A DNA stretch of 64,000 bases from Paenibacillus faecis (GCF_008084145.1 NZ_VSDO01000001.1:1316840-1380839); one strand, 5' to 3'; shown: positions 35,643 to 46,181, counted from the first letter of the stretch. The notes: a model not told the origin generated them from the letters alone. Made by a program: numbers and translations.

Positions 35643-36455
35643 TCATTCCGCAATCTGAAGCAGATATTTGCCGTAGTCGATTTTGGTCAGAGGGCCAGCC
35701 ATTTCCACCAATTGTTCTTTGGAGATATACCCGTTGCGGAAGGCAATCTCTTCAATACAGGCTACGTACAATCCCTGCCTTTTTTGAATGGCTTCAATAA
35801 AATTGCCGGCTTCTCTTAATGATTCGATCGTCCCCGTATCCAGCCAGGCCATCCCTCTGCCAAGCAGTTCGACCTTCAGTTTTCCGCTCTTCATATATTC
35901 CTCGTTGACCGCGGTAATTTCAATTTCCCCTCTGGCGGAAGGCTTTAGCTTTTTCGCAATTTCGACGACATTATGATCATAAAAATACAATCCCGGTACC
36001 GCGTAATTCGATTTCGGTATCTTGGGCTTCTCTTCAATGGAAACGGCATTGCCTTCGCGGTCGAATTCAACCACTCCATAGGCCCTCGGGTCTTTTGTAT
36101 AATAACCGAAAATCGTGGCCCCTTCCTGTCTTTGAACAACCTTTTTAAGGGTGGCGCCAAAACTCTGTCCAAAGAAAATGTTGTCTCCCAGAATCAAACC
36201 AACTGAATCGCGTCCTATAAACGCTTCGCCGACAATAAAGGCATCCGCAAGCCCGCGCGGCTGTGCTTGAACCGCATATTGCAGAGAAAGACCGAGTTTA
36301 GAACCATCTCCCAGAAGGTCTTGGAACAGACGGGTATCCCTTGGCGTGGAAATGATTAATATCTCCCTGATTCCCGCCATCATCTCGCTTACTAACCCTA
36401 ATGAAGGATTAACATGTCCATGTGACGGAATACTTAAAAAAAGTACATTTGCCAT
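35643..36455 (-). CDS. Chimeric ORF: macrolide glycosyltransferase start fused to headless RfbA
   Basis: 270 residues. Residues 1 to about 25 (MANVLFLSIPSHGHVNPSLG then LVSEM) are the start of an MGT/YjiC-type UDP-glycosyltransferase. From about residue 26 the protein is glucose-1-phosphate thymidylyltransferase (MAGIREILIISTPRDTRLFQ, LILGDNIFFGQSFG, IEEKPKIPKSNYAVPGLYFY, TGTIESLREAGNFI). The first about 44 residues of RfbA, carrying the GGxGTRLxPxT nucleotide-binding signature, are missing. The junction is near 36378. Both parents are left incomplete, so I infer a deletion between two genes and a probably inactive product. It begins 2 bases after the MFS gene stop, where a glycosyltransferase gene would make sense as an efflux partner. 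Confidence 0.85.
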   Translation of the reverse strand: MANVLFLSIPSHGHVNPSLGLVSEMMAGIREILIISTPRDTRLFQDLLGDGSKLGLSLQYAVQAQPRGLADAFIVGEAFIGRDSVGLILGDNIFFGQSFGATLKKVVQRQEGATIFGYYTKDPRAYGVVEFDREGNAVSIEEKPKIPKSNYAVPGLYFYDHNVVEIAKKLKPSARGEIEITAVNEEYMKSGKLKVELLGRGMAWLDTGTIESLREAGNFIEAIQKRQGLYVACIEEIAFRNGYISKEQLVEMAGPLTKIDYGKYLLQIAE

Positions 36456-36457
36456 AA

Positions 36458-37924
36458 TTACACTTCCTTACTTTTAAAATGATTGGTTGTTGAATATTTT
36501 TCCGATTTCCGTAAAAACAGGCTCAGGATCACACCGCAAACAGCTAATATCATGGAAATCAGGAAGGTGTCGCAAAATCCTGCCGTCATTGCCCCTGCTT
36601 GTGATCCCGGTAAACCCGCCGTGACACTAGCCAAGTGACTTTTAATATTCGAGGTTAGAAAACCGGACATGAGCGCAACGGCAAACGACCCGAAAACTTG
36701 CTGGGCGGATGCAGTTAATGGAGTAACCCGACTTATGAGGTGTTCTGGGGCGGATTTCAAAACATAAGTGCTGAGCGGCATCGTCGCTAATCCTTGCCCC
36801 AAGCCCATAAAGGCGATAAAGCCGATCAATAGTTCCAATCTGCGGGTTTCCCGAATTCCCGATAATCCCCCCAAAGCACTTGCCAGAAAGACAAGTCCTA
36901 CAAACACCACGGGCCGTGCACCGTATTTATCAAACAGCCTGCCGCCAAGCTGCATCCCGATAAAAGACATGATCGCTTGCGGGATGACAAGCAAGCCCGA
37001 CTCAAAGGATGAAAAACCTCTTACCTGCTGCAAAAATAAAGGTATTAATAAAGCCGACCCTGCTAATGCGGTCCAATTCAGACAGGTAAGTATCATACCT
37101 TTGCTGAACTCCTTAGAAAGAAAGGAACGTAGTTCAAGCAGCGGTTCTTTCTTTCGAATTTCTACCAAAATAAAGGTGGTCAGAAGAATTACTCCTATGG
37201 TGATGGACATCATCGTGGTAATATCTGCCCATCCCTCGCTGCTGCCGCTATGCACACCATAAACCAATGCGGAGAAGGATACGGGAGCTAAAATGGCCCC
37301 CCAAATATCCAACTTCACGTCTTTTCCCAAATTGGATTCTGGAAGATGTTTAATCCCCCATATAAAGGAGAACAGACCGATAGGGATATTGATGAGAAAA
37401 ATCCACCGCCAATGCATATAGTCCAGTAACCAGCCTGACAATACGGGTCCCGCAATGGGAGCAATCAACATGGGTAAACCTAAAATCCCCATCACTGAGC
37501 CCCGTTTGTCCGGGGGAGCCAGCTTGAAAGAAAGCGCCATGCTAATCGGGGCAATCATTCCCCCTCCGAGACCCTGCAAAATGCGGAATATAATTAACTG
37601 AGCTGGCGTTGTGGCAATAGTGCATAATGCGGAACAGCCTGTAAATAAGAAGACGGAGGTTAAAATCACTTTTTTCGAGGTGAAGCGGTCCGAAAACCAG
37701 CCTGCCAAAGGGATTACTGCAGATAGAGCAAGGGTATATCCGGTAATCGCCCACTGGATCGTTTTTAGATCCGTATGAAAGTTTTTTTCAAGTTGTGGAA
37801 TCGCTACATTCATGACCGTACTATCCAGCATGACTAGGAGCATTCCGGTTAAAACAGGTAATAGTGCGGGTAATATTCTACGAAGCGAAAACGGTTCAGA
37901 GCTTGCGATGGATGGGTTTGTCAT
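36458..37924 (-). CDS. DHA2-family (14-helix) drug efflux MFS transporter
   Basis: 488 residues with about 14 hydrophobic helices, the topology of EmrB/QacA-type proton-drug antiporters. Motifs include LDSTVMNVAIPQLEKNF near the start and GWFSDRFTSKKVIL (motif A). The start at 37924 has AAGGAGG 13 bases upstream. It is divergent from a MarR gene with a doubled palindromic operator between them. Together with the truncated glycosyltransferase start downstream, this looks like a former MarR-controlled macrolide-resistance operon (inference). Confidence 0.88.
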   Translation of the reverse strand: MTNPSIASSEPFSLRRILPALLPVLTGMLLVMLDSTVMNVAIPQLEKNFHTDLKTIQWAITGYTLALSAVIPLAGWFSDRFTSKKVILTSVFLFTGCSALCTIATTPAQLIIFRILQGLGGGMIAPISMALSFKLAPPDKRGSVMGILGLPMLIAPIAGPVLSGWLLDYMHWRWIFLINIPIGLFSFIWGIKHLPESNLGKDVKLDIWGAILAPVSFSALVYGVHSGSSEGWADITTMMSITIGVILLTTFILVEIRKKEPLLELRSFLSKEFSKGMILTCLNWTALAGSALLIPLFLQQVRGFSSFESGLLVIPQAIMSFIGMQLGGRLFDKYGARPVVFVGLVFLASALGGLSGIRETRRLELLIGFIAFMGLGQGLATMPLSTYVLKSAPEHLISRVTPLTASAQQVFGSFAVALMSGFLTSNIKSHLASVTAGLPGSQAGAMTAGFCDTFLISMILAVCGVILSLFLRKSEKYSTTNHFKSKEV

Positions 37925-38043
37925 GATCGACCAAGATCCTCCTTGTGTTAATGAATAAGCTTAAAGTCGCTGCAGGATATATCACCTCCCTGTACATAAA
38001 CCGCGGAATGAAGTAAAATGATAAATAGAGAGTAAACATATAA

Positions 38044-38084
38044 TGAGTATACTCACCATTTACTTGACAAAGGGAGTATACTCA
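38044..38084. promoter_or_regulatory. Two GAGTATACTC operators, 29 bp apart
   Basis: The perfect 10-bp palindrome GAGTATACTC occurs at 38045-38054 and 38074-38083, each flanked by T/G and A (TGAGTATACTCA at the first). They lie between the divergent MFS and MarR genes, with TTGACA at 38065-38070 between them. This is the expected arrangement for MarR-type autorepression. Confidence 0.75.
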
Positions 38085-38115
38085 CTAATTTTTGGGATGT
38101 CAAGGAGGATTTATG

Positions 38116-38598
38116 ATGAGTTCAGATTCATCTTCCGGCTACGGAGAGCTGTCGGCCCAAGATTTATTGCATCTGTTGTTTAAAATCAATCATCTTCTGC
38201 AACGGCAATTTGAAATGGGATTAATATCTTACGGTTTGCCGGAACAATTAACGGGGCCAAGATTACGCGTTCTATTGGAGATTTCCGCAGCCGGTCAAAT
38301 CAGAATGAATGAGCTGGCGAAAAATTTGGGCATTAAAGCCCGTACGGTCACCCAGTTCGTCGACGCGCTTCAGAAGGATCAATTTATCGTCCGTACCCCC
38401 GATACATCCGATCGGCGCGCCACCATCCTGCAGCTTACGGACAGTGCGAAATCCTTAATGGAAAGAGCGGAAGAAGTGATGGGGGAAATATCGAATAAAT
38501 TGCTTGAGCGTTTAACTTTAGAGCAGCGGAGCCAATTGGTTGAAATTTTATGGCAGCTTGATTCGAATCGAACTGAATTTAGTACAAAAGATGGATAA
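38116..38598 (+). CDS. MarR-family transcriptional regulator
   Basis: 160 residues from the second of two ATGs (38116), which stands 7 bases after AAGGAGG. Winged HTH: IRMNELAKNLGIKARTVTQFV and wing RTPDTSDRRATILQLTDS. Charged helices at both ends support dimerisation. It is divergent from the DHA2 efflux gene, and the paired palindromes in between should be its operators, so it most likely represses the pump until a drug binds. Confidence 0.9.
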   Translation: MSSDSSSGYGELSAQDLLHLLFKINHLLQRQFEMGLISYGLPEQLTGPRLRVLLEISAAGQIRMNELAKNLGIKARTVTQFVDALQKDQFIVRTPDTSDRRATILQLTDSAKSLMERAEEVMGEISNKLLERLTLEQRSQLVEILWQLDSNRTEFSTKDG

Positions 38599-38718
38599 GT
38601 CCACATTCGCTTATTGTGTCGATAGACCTGGTAGAGTTTTATTTTTTTATTCTCATCCCTCCAAATGATGGTAATATTGAATTAGTTCTATTTAACTACA
38701 TTTAGGGGGATTTTTATT

Positions 38719-39339
38719 TTGGAAAAGGCTAAAAAGAAATGGTATCAAAAATGGTGGGTGTGGGTTTTAATCATTCTGACCATCGGCATCATTGGTTCTA
38801 ACATGAATTCTACGGATACGACCAAAACCGCGAATACCGCGGAACCGGCAAAAGCAGGCGAGGATAAGGCAGCGACAACCGAGCCAAAACAAGAACCATC
38901 AAAGGAACCGGAGAAAAAAGAAGAAACCGCCATTACCGCTGTTGGCGAGGGAATTCAAACCAAGAACTTCAAGGTTAGCGTGGAAAGTTTGACCAAACCA
39001 AAGAGCGATAATCAATTTATAGCACCGGAAGAAGGCAAAGAGTTCGTTTCTGTCGGTTTGTTAATTGAAAATATTTCCGAGAAGGATTATACCGTTAGTT
39101 CTATGTTGATGTTTAATGCCTATCAGGATGGGTTTTCTATAAACGAAGACATCACCGCTCATGCCATTAAGGGCCAGGAGAAAACAATGGATGGGGCTTT
39201 AGCCGCCGGTAAAAAGATTAAGGGGAACTTGATTTATCAAGTACCTAAGGATTGGAAAGAGCTTGAAATCGATGTCGATTTAACCGTACTCAGTTTGAGC
39301 AACGACGGCGAAGTTAAGATTGTTCTGCAAAACAAATAA
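38719..39339 (+). CDS. DUF4352 domain surface protein
   Basis: 206 residues from a TTG after AGGGGGA. A basic start and single helix (KKKWYQKWWVWVLIILTIGI, about 4-25) anchor it, then a Thr/Ala/Lys/Glu-rich linker (about 30-75) and a DUF4352 immunoglobulin-like domain (NFKVSVESLTKP ... EGKEFVSVGLLIENIS). Such domains sit outside the membrane in many Firmicutes; their role is unknown. Confidence 0.82.
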   Translation: MEKAKKKWYQKWWVWVLIILTIGIIGSNMNSTDTTKTANTAEPAKAGEDKAATTEPKQEPSKEPEKKEETAITAVGEGIQTKNFKVSVESLTKPKSDNQFIAPEEGKEFVSVGLLIENISEKDYTVSSMLMFNAYQDGFSINEDITAHAIKGQEKTMDGALAAGKKIKGNLIYQVPKDWKELEIDVDLTVLSLSNDGEVKIVLQNK

Positions 39340-39448
39340 AGCAAGATTAGGGCCTCACAAATCGTGGGGCTTTACCTTTATGAAACGGTGATTGTCAGAA
39401 TGATTAAGCAAGTACCTCAGCCGATGGGGAAATAAAGGTTGGAAGAAT

Positions 39449-40165
39449 ATGAAGAAATTATTGAGCTTATTTCTGGTTATTACTTTAGCGGTTGCCCTTA
39501 GCGCTTGTGGCGGGAACAATAAGAGCAATTCGGCGCCTAAGTCAAACGTGGATAGCGGCACAGTTAGTGAAAATCAAGAGGAAATTGAAAAATTAAAAGC
39601 CGAAGCTGAAAAGCTTAAACAGGAATTGGCTGAAAAAGAAGAAGCTGAGAAGAAGGAGCAAGAAACAATAGCAGCACAGGAGGCTGCAGCTAAAGAACAA
39701 GAAAAGGTAGCAGCAGCAGAAGTAATGAACCAGATCGCCTTATATTACTCAGGAGCTGAATTGGACGAAAAGTCATACAATTACATAGTCGATCACAGTA
39801 ATTTATTTCCTGCAGGCACCGTTGAATTAAAAAAAGAAGCAGAATCACTAGTCGACTCAAATGTAACATCGCGCCACATTTTCAAAAATATATCTCCATA
39901 TCTTGAAAAAATGATCAAGGTTAGTGGGGATATCGTTCAGATTGAAGAAGAAGAAACTGATTTTGGAACTGTTTCAGAAATTCATATAATAGATGATAAC
40001 AATAATTCAGTGATAGGAATCTATTTAGGGTCAACAGGCGATATCCTTGATGGTGATTATGTAACCATGAGAGGTGTTCCTACTGTGGTCTATTCGTTTG
40101 ATAATATTGGTGGCGGTACAACAAATGCCGTTCTATTAGCAGCTTCAACAATTCAAAAACAATAA
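39449..40165 (+). CDS. Lipoprotein with coiled coil and OB-like domain
   Basis: 238 residues. The signal peptide and lipobox (LAVALSACGGN) put the lipidated Cys at residue 21. A long Glu/Lys/Ala coiled coil (about 45-95) is followed by a C-terminal domain resembling the tRNA_anti-like OB fold (LEKMIKVSGDIVQIEEEE, then GDYVTMRGVPTVVYSFDN). AT-richer codon use than its neighbours is apparent. A small ORF candidate and a dispersed repeat follow. Confidence 0.75.
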   Translation: MKKLLSLFLVITLAVALSACGGNNKSNSAPKSNVDSGTVSENQEEIEKLKAEAEKLKQELAEKEEAEKKEQETIAAQEAAAKEQEKVAAAEVMNQIALYYSGAELDEKSYNYIVDHSNLFPAGTVELKKEAESLVDSNVTSRHIFKNISPYLEKMIKVSGDIVQIEEEETDFGTVSEIHIIDDNNNSVIGIYLGSTGDILDGDYVTMRGVPTVVYSFDNIGGGTTNAVLLAASTIQKQ

Positions 40166-40244
40166 GGAGTCCGCTTACAATTGTAGCTTCTTCCTCTCAA
40201 ATTGGATATGATTTAGCAAAGTGCTTCCATTGCGAGGTGTCATA

Positions 40245-40349
40245 ATGGAGTTTGGAAGAAGAAAATCGGAAAAAGCCGCTAACTTCATCACTTGGTTATC
40301 AGAGGCATTGTTTTATCTCCCCAGACTGATCATTAAGCTATTCACATAA
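40245..40349 (+). CDS. Candidate 34-residue small protein
   Basis: ATG at 40245 follows GAGGTG with a good distance and the frame closes at TAA 40349. The product (MEFGRRKSEKAANFITWLSE then ALFYLPRLIIKLFT) has a basic start and an amphipathic, aromatic-rich C-terminal helix, as in membrane-active small proteins. No homologue family is known to me. It lies just outside the left end of repeat copy 2. Confidence 0.35.
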   Translation: MEFGRRKSEKAANFITWLSEALFYLPRLIIKLFT

Positions 40350-40371
40350 AGATTTTTACCTGATCCGTATC

Positions 40372-40956
40372 ATAACCACCCGTCAAACGGGTGGTTTGCT
40401 CTTAGGCTATAAGCCTTTATTACCGGCTCGCGTCTAAATGTGCTAGCTTTGAACTTCGTTCAAACTACTATGCCGTTGCCGCTTATGCCTACCCTGAAGG
40501 GGTGCGATTATTACTAGTGCCCCTTCAGACACCTTGATAATATAGAATTCCTGCATATGTGCATGTTTTTTTGTTGTTCGGGGCCCAAAATTTCAAAATC
40601 CCTGCAAATCTGCAGGAATTTTCGGCGAGATAGGCTCGTTTCTCTAAAATCGCTAGAAATTCCTGCAGATTTGCATCTTTTTTCGCATCCCCTCGAGGAT
40701 CGGCCTAAAATACCTGCAGATTTGCATCTTTTTGGAGTTGGAAGCTTGGAAGCACTCTAGGCGCCTCTTTGTAGGTGACATTTCACTTCGATTAGCCATT
40801 AAGCCACCTTTTCCTTTCGCTATACATAGCAGCTTGAACACCTCTATGATAACGAACCCATCAGGTTGTTTTTGCTATAAGCAGCACTACACCACCCGCA
40901 TAGCAGGTGGTTTTTGTTTCGCACGCTTCGCGTGCTCAACTGGCTAAAGCCACTAA
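40372..40956. repeat. Dispersed repeat, copy 2 (full length, about 585 bp)
   Basis: It starts with ATAACCACCCGTCAAACGGG and its ACCACCCG/CGGGTGGT hairpin, and carries TTTGAACTTCGTTCAAA, several CTGCAG-centred palindromes (for example around 40600-40620), CCACCCGCATAGCAGGTGG and a GCACGCTTCGCGTGC hairpin, and ends at ACTGGCTAAAGCCACTAA. It matches copy 1 (3834-4030 plus 5440-5683) and copy 3 (51617-52016). No transposase gene lies inside. The hairpin ends resemble those of IS200/IS605-type non-autonomous elements. This explains the gene-free stretch 40350-41020. Confidence 0.85.
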
Positions 40957-40958
40957 GT

Positions 40959-40986
40959 AAAAAAGGCTCCCTCTCGGGAGCCTTTT
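40959..40986 (-). terminator. Terminator of the groES-groEL operon
   Basis: On the minus strand a GGCTCCC / GGGAGCC stem leads into TTTTTT, 35 bases past the groEL stop. Confidence 0.85.
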
Positions 40987-41020
40987 CGTTATGCTTATTA
41001 CAGGGTTTTCGTACCCTTTA

Positions 41021-42673
<1,653 letters not shown>

Positions 42674-42707
42674 TTACTGCTGTAATACGGATGTATAACG
42701 CACCGTC

Positions 42708-42989
42708 TTAGCCGACGATGGCGTGAATGTCGCTCTCTTTCATAATCAAATACTCTTTACCTTCGTACTTCACTTCTGTTCCGGCATACTTGGAGAACAA
42801 GACGCGATCGCCTTCCTTCACTTCCAGAGGCACACGAACGCCGTCTTTCAGCGCGCCGCTGCCTACAGCGACTACCCGGCCTTCCTGCGGTTTTTCCTTC
42901 GCCGTGTCCGGAAGAACGATTCCGAAAGCGGTTGTCTCTTCTTGTTCGATCGGTTCTACCAATACGCGTTCACCTAAAGGTTTGATCAT
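42708..42989 (-). CDS. groES: 10-kDa co-chaperonin GroES
   Basis: 93 residues beginning [20 protein letters not shown], with the mobile loop that binds GroEL around residues 17-33 ([16 protein letters not shown]) and the conserved [23 protein letters not shown] has AAAGGAGG upstream. It is the first gene of the operon, after a CIRCE element and a SigA-type promoter. Confidence 0.98.
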   Translation of the reverse strand: MIKPLGERVLVEPIEQEETTAFGIVLPDTAKEKPQEGRVVAVGSGALKDGVRVPLEVKEGDRVLFSKYAGTEVKYEGKEYLIMKESDIHAIVG

Positions 42990-43044
42990 GAAAAAATAGC
43001 CTCCTTTAAATATGTTGTGTTGATGGATAGATGTAAACTATGCA

Positions 43045-43071
43045 TTAGCACTCGACATACCCAAGTGCTAA
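43045..43071. promoter_or_regulatory. CIRCE operator for HrcA
   Basis: TTAGCACTC-N9-AAGTGCTAA. One base differs from the consensus GAGTGCTAA arm. It lies 12 bases downstream of the groES -10 box. Confidence 0.93.
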
Positions 43072-43082
43072 TAACCACTTTT

Positions 43083-43111
43083 ATGATACTCAACTTGTTT
43101 GCAGATTTCAA
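43083..43111 (-). promoter_or_regulatory. SigA-type promoter of groES-groEL
   Basis: On the minus strand TTGAAA, a 17-base spacer and TATCAT precede the CIRCE element. Confidence 0.8.
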
Positions 43112-43226
43112 GTCCCTGATACAATTTTTGTCTTTAATTTATGAAAATCTTGGACAGCCTCGCCTCACCATTCTATCCTCCGGCGAATAAATATATTCCC
43201 CTGCACAGCGTGTGATGATATGTACG

Positions 43227-43274
43227 CAAAAAGCCCGGCACGGGCATATCTGCCCCGGAGCCGGGTTGCTTTTA
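43227..43274. terminator. Terminator after tatC
   Basis: AAAAGCCCGGC and GGGCA pair with TGCCCC and GCCGGGTTGCTTTT, 10 bases past the tatC stop. Confidence 0.8.
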
Positions 43275-43283
43275 ACTCTAAAA

Positions 43284-44042
43284 CTATTTATATTTCCGTT
43301 CCCGCTCCGCATCCGTCGCGAGCTGTTTCTGATGTACCCGCTTGGACAACACGACGCTCAGTTCGTAGAGAAGAATGAGCGGTACAAGCACCAGAAACGC
43401 CGAGAAGAAGTCGGCCGGGGTAATCATGACCGAAATGACCACCAGTATGAAATAGGCCACACGGCGCATTTTTTTCAATCGCACGGGATTGAGCAGCCGC
43501 AATTGGGTCAGAAACAGGATCACCAACGGCAGTTCGAACAACAGGGAAATCGGCAGGACGATATTCATCAAAAATTTGAAATAATCCGCCATGCCGTAGG
43601 TTTCGATCAGCCCAAGCTGCTTGTTCAGCGAGCCCGTAAACGACATCGCCAGCGGAAAGACGACATAATATCCGAAAGCCACACCCGCCAGAAAACAGAC
43701 GAACACGTACGGGATGTATTTTAAGGTAGCTTTACGTTCCGCCGGTTTTAACCCCGGGCTGACGAACGCCCAGAGCTGATACAGCGTAAAAGGCAGGGTA
43801 ACGCCCAGCGCCACCACCATGGCGATTTTCATGTAGACGCCGACACCGTCCCAAAACGAAAAGGCGTTCAGTTCGATCCGGACGCCGGATAACGCATTGA
43901 TCGTTATATAATGATAGATCGGGTCCACGACGAAAAAGGCGGCCACGAGAACCAGCACAAATACCGATAAGACATAAAACAACCGCCGACGCAGTTCCGC
44001 CAAATGAGCGACAATACTTTGCTTATCCTGCTCTTCAGCCAA
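43284..44042 (-). CDS. tatC: Twin-arginine translocase subunit TatC
   Basis: 252 residues with six hydrophobic segments, starting at a TTG with AAGGAGG upstream. The N-terminal HLAELRRRLFYVL segment and the SPGLKPAERK loop are Tat signal-binding hallmarks. The protein receives twin-arginine signal peptides and works with TatA encoded 93 bases upstream. The arrangement near groES/groEL corresponds to the Bacillus tatAy-tatCy locus. Confidence 0.96.
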   Translation of the reverse strand: MAEEQDKQSIVAHLAELRRRLFYVLSVFVLVLVAAFFVVDPIYHYITINALSGVRIELNAFSFWDGVGVYMKIAMVVALGVTLPFTLYQLWAFVSPGLKPAERKATLKYIPYVFVCFLAGVAFGYYVVFPLAMSFTGSLNKQLGLIETYGMADYFKFLMNIVLPISLLFELPLVILFLTQLRLLNPVRLKKMRRVAYFILVVISVMITPADFFSAFLVLVPLILLYELSVVLSKRVHQKQLATDAERERKYK

Positions 44043-44135
44043 AATTTTGCCTCCTTACTATCACATGCGACATGAGCAAACAAAATCCCTCCCGTTCAGG
44101 GAAGGATTGCTGGAAGCTGTTCTCTCAAGTTAGGC

Positions 44136-44357
44136 TCACTCCGGCAGGCGACGAGGGTCGCCCTTCTCGGGCTGAACCGCCGCAGCGGCCACCGGTGCCT
44201 CGGCTTTCTTCGCCTCGGGCTCGTCCTCGACGATATCCCGGGTCGCCTCCTTGAATTCACGGAATGTCCGTCCAACGGCGCGTCCGAGCTCCGGCAATTT
44301 GTTGGGTCCAAACAGCAGCAAAGCCGCAATAATGATTAACAAAATCCCGCCTGTCAT
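44136..44357 (-). CDS. tatA: Twin-arginine translocase subunit TatA
   Basis: 73 residues: an N-terminal helix ([20 protein letters not shown]), the FGP hinge, an amphipathic helix ([17 protein letters not shown]) and an acidic/Ala-rich tail. This is the exact TatA/E architecture. It forms the protein-conducting oligomer with TatC. ATG with GGAGAG upstream. Confidence 0.95.
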   Translation of the reverse strand: MTGGILLIIIAALLLFGPNKLPELGRAVGRTFREFKEATRDIVEDEPEAKKAEAPVAAAAVQPEKGDPRRLPE

Positions 44358-44466
44358 CCTGACTCTCCTTCCGCAAACCCTTTCATTATAGATATACCAT
44401 AACTTATATCACAAAATTAGTCCATATTTTCGACGGATTTCCCCCATGCCCCTTGGGGTTCATCGC

Positions 44467-44952
44467 TTACAGCCGAAATTGACCGGTAACCATCAGCAGC
44501 GCTTCCGGAAGCTGATCCATAATAGCCGCGAGGTTTTCGTGTACCCCTTTCGGCGTGCCGGGCAAATTTACAATCAAGGTGCGGCCGCGAATGCCGACAA
44601 TTCCCCGGAACAGCATGGCTCCCCGGTTTTTTTTCATCGCCGCATAGCGCATCGCTTCCGCCATACCCGGAACCTCCCGCTCGATGACTCTCCGCGTCGC
44701 TTCCGGAGTTACATCCCGAATCGCAAGTTCCGTTCCGCCCGTCGTCAGCACCAAATCCGCGTGAAAATAATCGGTCATTTCGATCAAGGCCGCGATAATT
44801 TCGTCCGGTTCATCGGGTACGATCCGATACTCCACAATCTCTCCGCCAAGCTCTTCCTCCACCAGCTCGCGAATTACCTGGGCGCTCGTGTCTTCACGTT
44901 CGCCTCTGGCTCCTTTGTCGCTTGCCGTAAGGATCGCTGTTTTCCAAACCAT
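44467..44952 (-). CDS. MogA/MoaB-type molybdopterin adenylyltransferase
   Basis: 161 residues. MoCF_biosynth fold with LTASDKGARGEREDTSA at the start, the TTGGTELAIRDVTPEATRRV motif and LPGTPKGVHENLAAI near the end. It adenylylates or binds molybdopterin in molybdenum cofactor synthesis. It is next to moaC, its pathway neighbour. Confidence 0.92.
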   Translation of the reverse strand: MVWKTAILTASDKGARGEREDTSAQVIRELVEEELGGEIVEYRIVPDEPDEIIAALIEMTDYFHADLVLTTGGTELAIRDVTPEATRRVIEREVPGMAEAMRYAAMKKNRGAMLFRGIVGIRGRTLIVNLPGTPKGVHENLAAIMDQLPEALLMVTGQFRL

Positions 44953-45033
44953 GAGTCACCCTCCTCATCCATCTCGGAACGTCAAATGATATAAGCTTTA
45001 TATTTCATGCTCCTAACCAGAGCTTAGCTTCGT

Positions 45034-45528
45034 TTAGTTCTCTCGCACGTAGTCTCCGCTTTTTCCGCCGCTCTTCGAGCGCAACTGCGTCGGGCCGATC
45101 ACGATATCCTTCTGCAGTGCTTTGCACATGTCGTAAACGGTAAGCGCCGCGGCGGAAACGGCCGTGAGAGCCTCCATTTCCACACCGGTTTTTCCCTCGG
45201 TCTTCACCGTGGCTTCCACATAAAGTTCGTCTTTGCCATTATCGGTAAAAACGAGGTTCACCCCGGTCAATGGCAACGGGTGGCACATCGGAATCCAATC
45301 GGACGTACGCTTCGCTCCCTGAATTCCGGCGATTTGCGCTACGGCAAGGACGTCTCCCTTTCCGACCCGGCCTTCCTTGATCGCTTGCAGCGTGGACGGA
45401 TGCATGGTGACCGTCGTTTCCGCAACCGCTATGCGGACCGTAGCTTCCTTACCGGAGACATCCACCATACGTGCCCTGCCCTGCTCGTTAAAATGCGTCA
45501 ATTTCCCCTGGTCATCTGCCGAAACCAT
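45034..45528 (-). CDS. moaC: Cyclic pyranopterin monophosphate synthase MoaC
   Basis: 164 residues. It converts the MoaA product to cyclic pyranopterin monophosphate. Motifs: [33 protein letters not shown] and [21 protein letters not shown] use the ATG at 45528 with GAGGAA upstream; a GTG at 45540 overlaps the upstream stop and may also be used. It is coupled to the cyclo-ligase gene. Confidence 0.94.
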   Translation of the reverse strand: MVSADDQGKLTHFNEQGRARMVDVSGKEATVRIAVAETTVTMHPSTLQAIKEGRVGKGDVLAVAQIAGIQGAKRTSDWIPMCHPLPLTGVNLVFTDNGKDELYVEATVKTEGKTGVEMEALTAVSAAALTVYDMCKALQKDIVIGPTQLRSKSGGKSGDYVREN

Positions 45529-45539
45529 TCTTTTCCTCA

Positions 45540-46181
45540 CTACTTTCCTTCTATATATATTATACCGGACGCCGTAAACAGCATGTCCAGCCTGAAATCA
45601 TGTTCCTCCATCGGAAGCGGCTCTTCTACGATAAGCTCCCGGTATGTAAGGGCCGCCTTCACAACCCGTGGGCTTTCACCCGGGACCGCACGGTGCGCCC
45701 CTTCCAAAACGCTCATGAAACGGTCATAATATCCGCCGCCATAGCCGATGCGGCCGCCGAAACCGTCAAAAGCGAGGCCGGGTACAAGAACGAGATCCAA
45801 CTCTCCGTAACGGCTGACAGGCCATACGGGCACCCGTTCACTCGGTTCGGGAATGCCCCATGTTCCTTCGGTCAGGTCCTGTGTCCCGTTCACCAGATGC
45901 AGCGTCATCCGTCCATCACGCGCTACACGGGGAACAACGATCCGGTCTCCCCGATCCCTGCAGCTCCGCAAAAGAGGGGTTGTGTCCGGTTCATCGCGAA
46001 ACGACAAATAACTAAAAACCGTAAGAGGAGCGCCCTTTCGGGCCCGCAGCGGACCGAGCACTTCCCGTTCCGCACGCAGGCAGGCAGCCAACGCCTCGGC
46101 CTGGCGCACAGCCTCCGGAATACTCGACCGCACCCCGGCCATGTGAGCTCTAAGTTTTTTTTTGCGTTCCTTGATGTCCAT
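45540..46181 (-). CDS. 5-formyltetrahydrofolate cyclo-ligase
   Basis: 213 residues. It converts 5-formyl-THF to 5,10-methenyl-THF with ATP. The family ATP/substrate motif [15 protein letters not shown] is present, with [12 protein letters not shown] before it, and the N-terminus [20 protein letters not shown] is typical. ATG has GGGAGGG. It is divergent from the ABC-F gene, and its stop overlaps the alternative moaC start. Confidence 0.93.
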   Translation of the reverse strand: MDIKERKKKLRAHMAGVRSSIPEAVRQAEALAACLRAEREVLGPLRARKGAPLTVFSYLSFRDEPDTTPLLRSCRDRGDRIVVPRVARDGRMTLHLVNGTQDLTEGTWGIPEPSERVPVWPVSRYGELDLVLVPGLAFDGFGGRIGYGGGYYDRFMSVLEGAHRAVPGESPRVVKAALTYRELIVEEPLPMEEHDFRLDMLFTASGIIYIEGK

